NCBI RefSeq assembly: GCF_050908235.1
Contig: NZ_CP194340.1
Source of the DNA: Pseudoramibacter alactolyticus
GTDB lineage: Bacteria; Bacillota; Clostridia; Eubacteriales; Eubacteriaceae
Reading direction: 5' to 3' (one strand)
DNA: 64,000 nucleotides
Both the position numbers and the translations under genes were made by a program. The stretch's first letter is position 1. Every line of letters begins with the position of its first letter. The notes beneath the pieces were generated by a model. That model saw nothing but the letters and a program-made list of their open reading frames with translations. It did not search any database and had not been told where the DNA came from. Shown one piece after another: positions 1 to 8,818 of the stretch.

Positions 1-978
1 TTCATAAACATATTTATCACCGACGGCCGTCTTTGCATAATCAATCCCCAATTCATCAAAGGCCTTGTACAGACCAAAATTGGACATCACCGTGGTGACC
101 ACCGTGTTCGTCACCAGTTTGTCTCGCTCTTTCATATAGCGCCCATAAATATAAAGAATGTGATCCCCGGTGATAACCTGCCCTTTTTCGTCCACCGCAA
201 GGCAGCGGTCCGTATCGCCATCGTAGGCAAAGCCGACATCCAAACCGTTGTCGGCCACAAATTGTCGCAATCCCTCGATATGGGTCGAGCCCGCATCGCG
301 ATTGATATTGGTGCCGTCCGGATCCACGTTCATCAGATAAGTTTTCGCGCCCAGCGCATTGAAAATGGACGGCGCGATATTCCAAGCCGAGCCATTGGCA
401 CAGTCGAGCCCCACTTTCATCCCCTTGAAGGAGTAAACCCCCAGTGAAATAAGATAACCGATATAGCGATTGCGGCCGGCCACATAGTCAACCGTCCGGC
501 CAATGGCATCCCTTTGCGCATAGGGGATTTCCGGCCAGCTTTGGCCAAACGCATTAAGGCGCCCGTCCAGATAATCTTCGATGAGGGCGATCACGTCTTC
601 GCTCATCTTCTCGCCCTGTCCATTGAGCAGCTTAATGCCGTTGTCGTAATAGGGATTGTGACTCGCTGAGATCATGATGCCGCCGTCAAAATCATCGACG
701 CGAGCGACATAGGCCACCGACGGGGTGGTCGTCACATGCAAAAGGTAAGCATCGGCTCCGCTGGCCACCAGTCCGCCGGACAGCATATCCTCGAACATAT
801 AACTGGAGCGACGCGTGTCTTTGCCAATCACGACGCTCGGCGCACCGATTTTCCCTTCCCGTTTGCGCAGTTCCCCATAATACCAACCGAGAAATCGGCC
901 GATTTGATACGCGTGTTCTGCCGTCAATCCCTTGTTGGCTTCCCCGCGAAAACCATCGGTCCCAAAATATCGCCCCAT
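1..978 (-). CDS. glmM: Phosphoglucosamine mutase, 3' end missing at window edge
   Basis: Converts glucosamine-6-phosphate to glucosamine-1-phosphate, the step before UDP-GlcNAc and peptidoglycan synthesis in the cytoplasm. Reading the minus strand from 978 gives an open frame of about 326 codons that runs off the left edge, so roughly the last quarter of a normal ~450-residue protein is absent. The N-terminus MGRYFGTDGFRGEAN is typical of GlmM; the phosphoserine loop ISASHNPYYDNGIK (Ser near residue 102) and the metal loop DGDTDRC are present. The start is set by AAGGAG about 8 bases upstream. A promoter lies at 1010-1038. The phosphomannomutase group is related, but the N-terminus favours GlmM. 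Confidence 0.93.
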   Translation of the reverse strand, partial: MGRYFGTDGFRGEANKGLTAEHAYQIGRFLGWYYGELRKREGKIGAPSVVIGKDTRRSSYMFEDMLSGGLVASGADAYLLHVTTTPSVAYVARVDDFDGGIMISASHNPYYDNGIKLLNGQGEKMSEDVIALIEDYLDGRLNAFGQSWPEIPYAQRDAIGRTVDYVAGRNRYIGYLISLGVYSFKGMKVGLDCANGSAWNIAPSIFNALGAKTYLMNVDPDGTNINRDAGSTHIEGLRQFVADNGLDVGFAYDGDTDRCLAVDEKGQVITGDHILYIYGRYMKERDKLVTNTVVTTVMSNFGLYKAFDELGIDYAKTAVGDKYVYE

Positions 979-1009
979 CGCACTCTCTCCTTTTCAATTT
1001 AATTTTTTT

Positions 1010-1038
1010 ATTATAGCAGATGCGTTGTCTGCGCTCAA
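1010..1038 (-). promoter_or_regulatory. Promoter of glmM
   Basis: Minus-strand -35 TTGAGC (1033-1038), 17-base spacer, and extended -10 TGCTATAAT with the hexamer at 1010-1015. It lies about 30 bases upstream of the glmM start, after the glycosyltransferase stop. Confidence 0.7.
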
Positions 1039-1054
1039 ACGCGCCAGTGCTGAC

Positions 1055-1975
1055 TCATATATAATAAAATTGTCCTAAAATTCGGAAAAAATCACTTTTA
1101 AAATACTTTCCCCTGATCAGAGCTGCCATTCGGCCCCATTTATTCTTAGCCGGAATGGCCAAAAAATAATTGAGAATTTGCGCCTGATCGGCCGGCAAGT
1201 CACGGCCATAGTGCGCTTTAAACGCCTGCGCTTGCCGATAATAATCGTTTTTCTTATCCCGGGTCGCCGGGTCCTTGAACTTGGTCAACCGATAATTGAA
1301 ACTTTTTACGTCCGTCGCGCCCACGCATTGATCGCAATGCTGGCGATACGCCATCAGTTTTTCATCCAAATGGACGATTTTTCCAAACGCACTGGCATAA
1401 AGGGCAAACCACCAATCATGCATCAAAATTTCAGCATCCGTTGCAGTCGCTTTTTGATAGAGCGCGCGATTGACCATCATCGTGCATCCTGTTACATAAT
1501 TTTGAACCAACAGCCGATTAAAGGCCAAATGAGGACGATAAACCTGATTTTTGCGCTCGTCAACCGGCAACGGCGTCAGATCTTTGTCCACCGTTTCATA
1601 ATTCGAATAAATCAAAATCGGCGTTTGGCTGCCCCACCGCTGCTCGGCCTCCGCCATGGCTTTTCGCGTCTTTTCCGCCTTCTCCGGATACCACACGTCG
1701 TCCTGGTCGCAATACATCACATAATCGGCCGATGCCGCCCGGGTCAGCGCCATAAAATTGCCTACCGGCCCCCTTGCGGCAGCGGACACCGAAACGGCTT
1801 CAATTTTTTCCGAATAGCGCCGGGCATAATCCGCAATCATCTCCGGCGTCCGATCGGTTGAGCCGTCATCTCGTATTAAAATCCGGATATCCTTTTCCGT
1901 TTGGTCAATCAACGAATCCAGCTGTGCTCCCAAGTAGCGTTCGCCGTTATAGGTCGCCACTAAAATATCAATCAT
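1055..1975 (-). CDS. Family 2 glycosyltransferase (GT-A fold)
   Basis: Predicted 306-residue inverting glycosyltransferase, probably adding a sugar to a cell-surface polysaccharide at the inner face of the membrane. The nucleotide-sugar domain opens with MIDILVATYNGERYL; RDDGSTDRT (about residues 36-44) and the metal-binding stretch CDQDDVW are classic GT2 elements, and the pattern resembles rhamnosyltransferase-type enzymes, though donor and acceptor cannot be read from sequence. No long membrane segment is evident. Its ATG overlaps the stop of the upstream glycosyltransferase by four bases (ATGA), so the two are translationally coupled and probably work in the same glycan pathway. Confidence 0.85.
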   Translation of the reverse strand: MIDILVATYNGERYLGAQLDSLIDQTEKDIRILIRDDGSTDRTPEMIADYARRYSEKIEAVSVSAAARGPVGNFMALTRAASADYVMYCDQDDVWYPEKAEKTRKAMAEAEQRWGSQTPILIYSNYETVDKDLTPLPVDERKNQVYRPHLAFNRLLVQNYVTGCTMMVNRALYQKATATDAEILMHDWWFALYASAFGKIVHLDEKLMAYRQHCDQCVGATDVKSFNYRLTKFKDPATRDKKNDYYRQAQAFKAHYGRDLPADQAQILNYFLAIPAKNKWGRMAALIRGKYFKSDFFRILGQFYYI

Positions 1976-3078
1976 TTTAAATTCTCCATGACCGAAGTCA
2001 GCGTGTTTTCAAAAATCTCCGTCGTAAAATGCCGATTATAAAATTGCTGAACGGCGGCGTAATCCACCTGTGCCGCCTGGACTGACAAAATTTGACAAAC
2101 ATTCTTCAGATCATTGCGTTCAACATTGACGCCCACCCCTTCATCTTTGACAAATTGCCAGGTATCGCCGCGGATATTGTTAATCACCGGCAAGCCGTAA
2201 TACCAATAATCAATAGACTTGGTCGTCAGACCGACTTTTACGGTGTCGATCATCAAATTAAAGCCAAAGGTACACTGTCCGAAAATCTGTTTTTTCTGAT
2301 TGTCGTCATAAATCGGTCCGTAAAATTGATAATCGATTCCTTTTTCTTCCAGTAAATCGAGTAATCTTTGTCGATTTTCACCTTCCCCGACAATATGCAG
2401 TTTCACCGATTTTAATGGTTTAAGTTGTTCGAGAATCGACACCATTAGATCAATATCCACGATGTGGTTGAGCGATCCTAAATATGCCAGATGAAGCACG
2501 TCGCGCTGTTTTCCATGGTGCATTTCCGGAGCATCCGGGCCTTTGATCCAGTGAAGCGTTCGTGCTGACGCCGGCAGCGCAATGATCTCACGATATAAGT
2601 CACATTCGGTAAGCACCCGATCCGCCCCGGGCAAATAGCGATCCCGCAAATTGCGCCAATAGCGCAGCGGCGGCCAATTTTTGATCCCTTCCATCGGGAG
2701 AGATTCCGGCCAAAGATCGACAATATCCACCACCAGCGAACATCCCGTTTCTTTTTTGACCTTTACCATTGCCGGCAGCAATGAATTGGGCGGAATCATC
2801 ACGTACAGCAAATCAAAGGGATGCGTTTTGAGATAACGCCTTACGTCTCGTGCAAAACGATGATGAGACCATAACCGGGCCAAAGATAAATTTTTCTGAT
2901 ACGGCTTTGTCGGTATATAAATGTGATCCGGCTTATGTTCCGACACCCGTTCTTTGGTTAAATGAAAAAAATCTGAAAAGATCCATGTGACTTCGCCGCC
3001 TTGTTTCTGAAAGAAATGTCCGACAGCCTCTGCCCGATCATAATCCCCTGATAAATTGGTTATTACTGCAATTTTCAT
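1972..3078 (-). CDS. Family 4 (group 1) glycosyltransferase
   Basis: A 368-residue GT-B type glycosyltransferase. The N-terminal half starts MKIAVITNLSGDYDRA; the C-terminal half carries the Rossmann-like stretch LGSLNHIVDIDLMV followed by HIVGEGENR and a nucleotide-sugar site around STKSIDYWYYGLPV. I chose the ATG at 3078 because a GGTGAAGG-type ribosome site precedes it; an in-frame ATG at 3102 has no such site. It ends in a four-base overlap with the GT2 gene. Acceptor and sugar are unknown; together with GT2 and the nearby glmM it suggests surface polysaccharide or teichoic-type assembly. The tsf terminator separates it from the ribosomal genes upstream. Confidence 0.82.
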   Translation of the reverse strand: MKIAVITNLSGDYDRAEAVGHFFQKQGGEVTWIFSDFFHLTKERVSEHKPDHIYIPTKPYQKNLSLARLWSHHRFARDVRRYLKTHPFDLLYVMIPPNSLLPAMVKVKKETGCSLVVDIVDLWPESLPMEGIKNWPPLRYWRNLRDRYLPGADRVLTECDLYREIIALPASARTLHWIKGPDAPEMHHGKQRDVLHLAYLGSLNHIVDIDLMVSILEQLKPLKSVKLHIVGEGENRQRLLDLLEEKGIDYQFYGPIYDDNQKKQIFGQCTFGFNLMIDTVKVGLTTKSIDYWYYGLPVINNIRGDTWQFVKDEGVGVNVERNDLKNVCQILSVQAAQVDYAAVQQFYNRHFTTEIFENTLTSVMENLK

Positions 3079-3145
3079 CCTTTTGCCTTCACCTTTGCTC
3101 ATCGCTCAAAAGCCTATCATTCATCAAATAAAAAATGAACATAAC

Positions 3146-3175
3146 AAAAAACTCCGAAGTCCGAAGACTCCGGAG
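3146..3175 (-). terminator. Intrinsic terminator after tsf
   Basis: On the minus strand a 10-bp stem (3166-3175 with 3152-3161, one G-U pair) closed by a UUCG tetraloop is followed by six T. It lies 15 bases past the tsf stop. Confidence 0.93.
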
Positions 3176-3189
3176 CTGATTGTCGAAAA

Positions 3190-3840
3190 TTATTCGCCCA
3201 TCTGTTTTGCAACTTCTTCCGCGAAGTTTTCTTCTTTCTTTTCAAGGCCTTCACCCATTTCAAAGCGAGCAAAGCGACGAATTTTAACATTTTCACCAAT
3301 GTTCATGATCTGTTCTTTAACCAAATCGTTGATAGACTTGTCCGGATCTTTAATAAAGGGCTGTTCCATCAGGCAGATTTCACTGTAGAACTTTTTCAAG
3401 CGTCCCTCGACCATCTTTTCGATGATTTTTTCCGGCTTGCCTTCGTTCTGCGCCTGAATGGTCAGAATTTCCCTTTCGTGCTCCACTTCTTCAGCCGGTA
3501 CATCTTCCGGATTCAGATATTTTGGGTTGGCAGCAGCCACATGCATCGCAATGTCTTTTGCAAAATCGTGGAAACCATCGGTTTTGGCCACGAAGTCTGT
3601 TTCGCAGTTCACTTCAACCATGGCTCCGATTTTCCCTCCCATGTGGATGTAGGAAACAACAATCCCCTCGGCCGCAATGCGGCCGGCCTTTTTCACAGAC
3701 TTGGCCATTCCCTTTTCGCGCAGAATTTCAGCTGCCTTTTCGACATCGCCATTCGCTTCTTCGAGGGCTTTCTTGCAATCCATCATCCCGGATCCGGTTT
3801 TTTCTCTGAGTTCTTTCACTAATTTTGCTGAGATCGCCAT
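3190..3840 (-). CDS. tsf: Translation elongation factor Ts, short form
   Basis: Guanine-nucleotide exchange factor for EF-Tu. The 216-residue protein begins MAISAKLVKELREKTGSGMM, with the N-terminal UBA-like domain (1-55) and the EF-Tu-contacting motif CETDFVAK near residue 80. It is the short type without the second half of the core domain found in the ~300-residue enzymes. The start at 3840 is preceded by GGAGGAAAAT; longer upstream readings are artefacts of the open frame. It follows rpsB by 22 bases, the usual rpsB-tsf pair, but pyrH and frr, which commonly follow, are not here: a terminator and a glycosyltransferase come next. Confidence 0.97.
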   Translation of the reverse strand: MAISAKLVKELREKTGSGMMDCKKALEEANGDVEKAAEILREKGMAKSVKKAGRIAAEGIVVSYIHMGGKIGAMVEVNCETDFVAKTDGFHDFAKDIAMHVAAANPKYLNPEDVPAEEVEHEREILTIQAQNEGKPEKIIEKMVEGRLKKFYSEICLMEQPFIKDPDKSINDLVKEQIMNIGENVKIRRFARFEMGEGLEKKEENFAEEVAKQMGE

Positions 3841-3862
3841 ATTTTCCTCCGCTTTGGTAAAA

Positions 3863-4609
3863 TTAAGCTTCTTCCGCTTCTGCTTCAGCCGCTGACATCG
3901 GGGCTTCTTCTGTTTCAGAAACCTGTTCGCCCTGTTTTCCTTCAAGCACTGCATCGGCCAAAACGCGTAAAATCAGCGCCACAGCGCGAATCGCATCGTC
4001 GTTTCCTGGGATAATGTAGTCCACGTCGTCCGGATCGCAGTTGGTATCGACGATCGAAATAATCGGAATCCCCAATTTATGGGCTTCTTGAATCGCAATG
4101 CGCTCTTTCTTGCAGTCGATGATGACCATGGCGCCGGGCATCCCGTGCATATCTTCAATCCCGCCAAGGAATTTTTCAAGCTTTTCCCGTTCACGGCGCA
4201 GACCGATCACTTCTTTCTTCGGCAGCAGGTCAAAAGTGCCGTCTTCTTCCATGCGCTTCAGATCTTTCAAGCGGTTGATGCGTTTGTTGATGGTTTCCCA
4301 ATTTGTCAGGGTTCCGCCGAGCCAGCGATGGTTGACATAGAAAGAACCGGAACGCTTCGCTTCATTTTCGATGCTGTTCTGCGCCTGTTTTTTAGTCCCG
4401 ACAAAAAGAATATCTTTGCCTTCCGCCGCCAAATCGCGCACAAAATTGTACGCATCGCCGATCATCTTAACCGTCTGCTGCAGATCGATGATGTAGATCC
4501 CGTTTCTTTCGGTGAAGATGTAAGGTTTCATCTTCGGATTCCATCTTCGGGTCTGATGACCGAAGTGAACACCAGCTTCCAAAAGCTGCTTCATTGTTAC
4601 AATTGCCAT
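3863..4609 (-). CDS. rpsB: Small ribosomal subunit protein uS2
   Basis: A 248-residue S2 protein of the 30S head. MAIVTMKQLLEAGVHFGHQ at the N-terminus and the stretch HRWLGGTLTNWETI are diagnostic; the C-terminus is an acidic glutamate/alanine tail. The start at 4609 has a perfect AGGAGG five bases upstream. It heads the rpsB-tsf transcript, with its own promoter at 4712-4740 and a ~95-base leader. S2 leaders are autoregulatory in several bacteria; here a foldable leader is seen but regulation is inferred. Confidence 0.98.
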   Translation of the reverse strand: MAIVTMKQLLEAGVHFGHQTRRWNPKMKPYIFTERNGIYIIDLQQTVKMIGDAYNFVRDLAAEGKDILFVGTKKQAQNSIENEAKRSGSFYVNHRWLGGTLTNWETINKRINRLKDLKRMEEDGTFDLLPKKEVIGLRREREKLEKFLGGIEDMHGMPGAMVIIDCKKERIAIQEAHKLGIPIISIVDTNCDPDDVDYIIPGNDDAIRAVALILRVLADAVLEGKQGEQVSETEEAPMSAAEAEAEEA

Positions 4610-4706
4610 TTTTACCTCCTGGTTTTTCTTCCATTTCCTTCTGCAAGCGCCAAGACCCATTTTCGGGCACCAGGCCGCTCTCGGGAAATGTGTATAATAA
4701 GTAACT
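4610..4706 (-). promoter_or_regulatory. rpsB 5' leader, possible S2 autoregulatory element
   Basis: About 95 untranslated bases between the rpsB promoter and start. The minus strand can form an imperfect hairpin: AGCG (about 4679-4682) pairs with CGCT further on, and an inner GCCC pairs with GGGT around a GAAAAT loop. Ribosomal-protein leaders commonly bind their own product; I only see pairing potential. Confidence 0.35.
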
Positions 4707-4711
4707 TTTAT

Positions 4712-4740
4712 AATATAGCATAATCCCCAGCCGGATGCAA
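4712..4740 (-). promoter_or_regulatory. Promoter of rpsB-tsf
   Basis: Minus-strand -35 TTGCAT (4735-4740), 17-base spacer, -10 TATATT (4712-4717), between the hslU stop and rpsB. The same TTGCAT -35 recurs at the activase and rnpB promoters. Confidence 0.65.
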
Positions 4741-4761
4741 ATTTATTCTCGTCTTTCGATC

Positions 4762-6195
4762 CTAAATTAAAAACTGATCGTATGAACGGCCTTTCCCCTG
4801 GGTTTTAAAAACCGAATCGACATAGTTTTTGTCAATGACAAATACATCTTCGTCATAGTCGCTGGCATAAAATGAAATCTCTTCGAGCAATTCTTCAAAA
4901 ACGGTGTGCAGCCGTCTCGCGCCGATATTTTCGTCTTCTTCGTTCTTTGCGTAGGCGATCGATGCGATCGCTTTGAGCGCTTCTTCCTCAAATTGCAATT
5001 CAATGCCCTCCGTCTGAAGCAAATACGCATATTGTTTCACGATCGCGTTTTCCGGCTTCGTGAGAATTTCCACGAAATTTTCTTCTGTCAGGCTCTCAAG
5101 CTGCACCGAAACGGGAAATCGCCCCTGAAGTTCGGGAATCATATCTTCAATATTCGCGACATTAAACGCGCCGGCGCCGATAAACAAAATAAAATCTGTT
5201 TTGACCGGGCCGTATTTGGTATTGACGGTGCTGCCTTCAACGATGGGCAGAATATCCCGCTGGACACCTTCGCGCGACACGTCCGGACCGCCGCGATGGC
5301 TCCCGCTGTCGATGATCTTGTCAATTTCATCGATAAAAATAATGCCATTTTGTTCTGCCTCGCGCACCCCGATCTCCTGGACTTCATCCATGTCGATCAT
5401 CTTCTGCGCTTCCTGATTGGCAATGACCTTCCGCGCTTCAGAAACTTTCATCGTTCGTTTTTTCTTCTTTTTATTGCCGCCGGTCAGCCCTTCAAAGATA
5501 TTGCCGATCTCAATGCTCATATCTTCGCTCATGCCGGCCATGATGCCAATGGATTTGGCGCCGTCATCGTCGAGCATGACGTCAATCATTTCGTCTTCCA
5601 GCTTGCCATCGGCCAATTCCTCAGCAATCGCCGAACGTTTGGTTTCAATCTGATGCTTTTCTTCTGGCGAAAGCTCAGGCTGTGCGTCTTCGACAGCCGC
5701 CGGCGATTTGTTTTGATTCAGCAAGTCAAAGGGGTTGATCAGCTTTTCCTGCTTCTGCGCTTTTTTGCGTCTCGGCACCAATGCGTCCAGAATAATCCGA
5801 TTGGCTTTTTCTTCCGCCTGTGTTTTGACATCATCCATCTTTTCCTGCTTGACCATGCGAATCGATGTTGTCACCAAATCACGAATCATCGATTCCACAT
5901 CACGCCCAACATAGCCTACCTCGGTAAATTTTGTCGCTTCGACTTTAATAAAAGGCGCCGACACCAGTTTGGCAATGCGCCGGGCGATTTCCGTTTTCCC
6001 CACGCCCGTCGGCCCCATCATGATGATGTTCTTTGGTGTGATTTCCTCCCGGATTGCATCCGGCAGCAGGGATCTTCGATAACGGTTGCGCAGCGAAACC
6101 GCCACCGCCTTCTTCGCTTTTTCCTGACCGATGATATAGCGATTGAGCTCATCAACAATCATTCTCGGCGTCAGTTCTGACATTTCCCGTTTCAT
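4762..6195 (-). CDS. hslU: HslU, ATPase subunit of the HslVU protease (ClpY)
   Basis: AAA+ unfoldase that feeds proteins into HslV. The 477 residues contain Walker A GPTGVGKT (61-68), Walker B with FIDEIDKI, a long insertion (I) domain rich in charged residues around 130-250, and the C-terminal AAA+ small domain with GARRLHTVFEELLE. The C-terminus ends in a hydrophobic tail, which in this family docks into HslV. It is slightly longer than usual (443-467), mostly in the I domain. Its ATG overlaps the hslV stop by four bases (ATGA) with GGAGG just upstream, so the two subunits are coupled. Confidence 0.97.
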   Translation of the reverse strand: MKREMSELTPRMIVDELNRYIIGQEKAKKAVAVSLRNRYRRSLLPDAIREEITPKNIIMMGPTGVGKTEIARRIAKLVSAPFIKVEATKFTEVGYVGRDVESMIRDLVTTSIRMVKQEKMDDVKTQAEEKANRIILDALVPRRKKAQKQEKLINPFDLLNQNKSPAAVEDAQPELSPEEKHQIETKRSAIAEELADGKLEDEMIDVMLDDDGAKSIGIMAGMSEDMSIEIGNIFEGLTGGNKKKKKRTMKVSEARKVIANQEAQKMIDMDEVQEIGVREAEQNGIIFIDEIDKIIDSGSHRGGPDVSREGVQRDILPIVEGSTVNTKYGPVKTDFILFIGAGAFNVANIEDMIPELQGRFPVSVQLESLTEENFVEILTKPENAIVKQYAYLLQTEGIELQFEEEALKAIASIAYAKNEEDENIGARRLHTVFEELLEEISFYASDYDEDVFVIDKNYVDSVFKTQGKGRSYDQFLI

Positions 6196-6734
6196 GCTTC
6201 ATCCTCCAAGGTTAACACACGAATATTATCGTTGGTGTAAACACAAATCTGCGACGCAATCTTCAGCGCCTCGTGGGCAATCTTTTTTGCCGAAAGGTCC
6301 GAATGCGCTTTCAATGCCCGAGCCGCCGCCAGCGCATAATTGCCGCCGGAACCAATCGCCGCAATTTCGTCATCCGGTTCAATCACTTCGCCCGTCCCGG
6401 AGATAATGAGCAACGTATCCGCGTCCATTACGATCAGTAAGGCCTCCAGTTTGCGCATGATTTTATCCTGGCGCCAGTCTTTGGCCAGTTCCACCGCCGC
6501 GCGTTTTAAATTCCCGTTATAGGTTTCGAGCTTGTGTTCAAATAATTCGCAAAGCGTAAACGCATCGGCCACCGATCCGGCAAAACCCGCCAGCACCTTC
6601 CCATTATAAAGCGTGCGTACCTTTTTGGCCGTCGCCTTCATGATGACCGCTTCGCCCATGGTCACCTGCCCGTCGCCAGCAATAGCCACTTCGCCATTGT
6701 GGCGAATACCGACAATCGTCGTTGCTTTTAACAT
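6192..6734 (-). CDS. hslV: HslV, peptidase subunit of the HslVU protease (ClpQ)
   Basis: Proteasome beta-type peptidase of 180 residues. MLKATTIVGIRHNGEVAIAG contains the N-terminal threonine region, preceded by a few residues as in Bacillus ClpQ; AGSVADAFTLCE and the GSGGNYALAAARAL stretch are family hallmarks. The ATG at 6734 is preceded by AAAGGAGGATCT. It sits 10 bases after topA and overlaps hslU. In many Bacillota trmFO and xerC separate topA from hslV and codY follows hslU; none of these is present here. Confidence 0.96.
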   Translation of the reverse strand: MLKATTIVGIRHNGEVAIAGDGQVTMGEAVIMKATAKKVRTLYNGKVLAGFAGSVADAFTLCELFEHKLETYNGNLKRAAVELAKDWRQDKIMRKLEALLIVMDADTLLIISGTGEVIEPDDEIAAIGSGGNYALAAARALKAHSDLSAKKIAHEALKIASQICVYTNDNIRVLTLEDEA

Positions 6735-6744
6735 AGATCCTCCT

Positions 6745-8802
6745 TTATGATTGCTTCTGTTTGGTATTTCTTTTTTTCGGCTGCGGCTCACACTGTGCGC
6801 AGTAAAGGCGCTTGCGTTTGCCAAATCCTTTTTGAAACATTGTGTGGCCGCAGATCGGGCAGCGATCCGCCACCGGTTTATCCCAAGAGGTGAAATCACA
6901 GCTGGGATAGTTCGCACAGCCGTAAAAAGTCCGTCCCCGCTTTGACGTCCGCTTAACAAGATCGCCGCCGCACTTCGGGCAGATGCCCGGCGTCTTTTCA
7001 AAATAAGGCTTGGTGTTCTTGCACTCCGGATAACCCGGGCAGGCTAAAAATTTACCGTAACGCCCATTTTTGATCACCATGTGCCGGCCGCACTTTTCAC
7101 AGACGATATCCGTTTCTTCGTCTTTGATTTCAACTTTTTCGGCCGTTTCCTGGGCATGATCCAGCTCTTTTTTAAAGGGGCCATAAAATTCATCCATAAG
7201 TTTTACCCAGTTCTGCGTGCCGCTGGCCACATGATCCAGGCCGCTTTCCATTTTCGCCGTGAATTGCGGATCGACAATATCGGGAAAGAAAACTTCCATC
7301 ATCTCCGTAACCGTGATGCCAAGTTCCGTCGGCCGGAAGCGTTTGTCTTCCACCTCCACATAGTTGCGGCTTTTAATCGTCGCAATCGTCGGCGCATAGG
7401 TACTCGGTCTTCCGATCCCCATATCTTCAAGCAATTTGATCAGCGACGCTTCATTGTAACGCGGCGGCGGATTGGTAAATTTCTGCTCTTTGTGAATTTT
7501 GACCAGATCCACCGCATCCCCTTTGACCAGTTCCGGCAGTGGATTGCTCTTTTTCACCGCAGAGCCCAACACTTTTGTAAAGCCCGGGAAGAGCAGCGTA
7601 TCCCCCTTCACTTTAAAAATCAAAGTATCGCAGGCAACATCCGCCTTGATCACATTGTAGGTTGCCGCCGCCATCTGGCTGGCCACCATTTGTTTCCATA
7701 TCAAATTATAAAGCTTATATTGATCGGCATCCAGCGCGTCACGGATCGCAGCCGGTGTGTCCAGTACGGATGCCGGGCGGATCGCTTCATGGGCATCTTG
7801 CACATTTTTATTGCTGCGTTTAACTGTCCTCTGCTTGCCCAGAAAGGTCTCGCCAAAAGTTTTTACAATAAAATCCTTGGTCTGTTCAATCGCTTCCGGT
7901 GCCAGCCGGGTCGAGTCCGTTCGGATATAGGTGACCCGGCCGCTTTCATAAAGGGCCTGTGCCACGCGCATCGTCCGCTGACTGGTGAATCCCAGTGCAC
8001 GATAAGCTGTCTGCTGCAGCGTGCTCGTCGTAAACGGCAGCGGCGGCTTCTGGCTTGACTGCTTCTTTTCGACTTTGACCACCTGCATGGCCGGACAGTT
8101 TTTAACAATTTGTTCCAGCCGATCGGCTTCTTCGGCATTTTCAATCTTTAGGCGTTTGCCGTTTTCCGAATAGAACGTCGTCAAAAAAAGTATCGGATCG
8201 CCTTGCTTGCGCAGATCCAAATTTAAATTCCAATATTCTTCCGGGACAAACGCTTCGATTTCTTTTTCGCGGTCGACGATGATCCGCGTTACCACCGACT
8301 GCACACGTCCGCCGGAAAGCCCGCGTTTGACTTTCTTCCACAAAAAGGGACTGACTGAATACCCCACCAAACGGTCCAGCACCCGCCTGGCCTGCTGGGC
8401 CTGCACCAAATCCATATCCACTGAACGCACATGGTCAATGGCTTCGTTGATGGCGCGTTTGGTGATTTCGTGAAACTCGATGCGGCATTCACTGCCGGGA
8501 TCCATGCCCAACGCATTGGCCACGTGCCAGGAAATGGCTTCGCCTTCCCGGTCCGGGTCTGTCGCGAGTAAAACCGTATCGCTTTTTTTCGCCTGCCGTT
8601 TAAGCTTTGTCAGCAGTTTTCCCTTGCCGCGGATGGTAATATAGTCCGGCTCAAAGCGATTCTCCACATGGATGCCGAGTCGACTCTTGGGCAAATCGAT
8701 CACATGGCCCATGGTCGCTTCAACTTCATAACCTTTCGGCAAATATTTTTTGATGGTTTTGGCCTTTGCCGGCGATTCGACAATGACTAATGTTCTCATC
8801 AC
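6745..8802 (-). CDS. topA: DNA topoisomerase I (type IA)
   Basis: Relaxes negative supercoils by single-strand passage. The ~685-residue protein has the Toprim domain (LVIVESPAKAKTI at the N-terminus, TDPDREGEAISWH at 81-93), the catalytic tyrosine in SGRVTYIRTDS (Tyr292), and three C-terminal C4 zinc ribbons beginning CEKCGRHM, CPKCGGDL and CPICGHTM. The last ribbon is followed by a short basic tail. Start choice: GTG at 8802 and ATG at 8799 are adjacent, and AGGAG lies 7 or 10 bases upstream, so either is possible. It follows the malic enzyme gene by 16 bases in one operon with hslVU. Confidence 0.97.
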   Translation of the reverse strand: MMRTLVIVESPAKAKTIKKYLPKGYEVEATMGHVIDLPKSRLGIHVENRFEPDYITIRGKGKLLTKLKRQAKKSDTVLLATDPDREGEAISWHVANALGMDPGSECRIEFHEITKRAINEAIDHVRSVDMDLVQAQQARRVLDRLVGYSVSPFLWKKVKRGLSGGRVQSVVTRIIVDREKEIEAFVPEEYWNLNLDLRKQGDPILFLTTFYSENGKRLKIENAEEADRLEQIVKNCPAMQVVKVEKKQSSQKPPLPFTTSTLQQTAYRALGFTSQRTMRVAQALYESGRVTYIRTDSTRLAPEAIEQTKDFIVKTFGETFLGKQRTVKRSNKNVQDAHEAIRPASVLDTPAAIRDALDADQYKLYNLIWKQMVASQMAAATYNVIKADVACDTLIFKVKGDTLLFPGFTKVLGSAVKKSNPLPELVKGDAVDLVKIHKEQKFTNPPPRYNEASLIKLLEDMGIGRPSTYAPTIATIKSRNYVEVEDKRFRPTELGITVTEMMEVFFPDIVDPQFTAKMESGLDHVASGTQNWVKLMDEFYGPFKKELDHAQETAEKVEIKDEETDIVCEKCGRHMVIKNGRYGKFLACPGYPECKNTKPYFEKTPGICPKCGGDLVKRTSKRGRTFYGCANYPSCDFTSWDKPVADRCPICGHTMFQKGFGKRKRLYCAQCEPQPKKRNTKQKQS

Positions 8803-8818
8803 TGATTTTCTCCTGCGT

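Noticed and set aside
4906..6180. 424-codon open frame on the plus strand opposite hslU
   Set aside because: It is antisense to a clear hslU gene, is rich in His, Phe and Arg from mirrored codons, has no ribosome site and resembles no family.
7081..8058. 325-codon plus-strand frame opposite topA
   Set aside because: Shadow of topA codon usage; low-complexity composition and no start signal.
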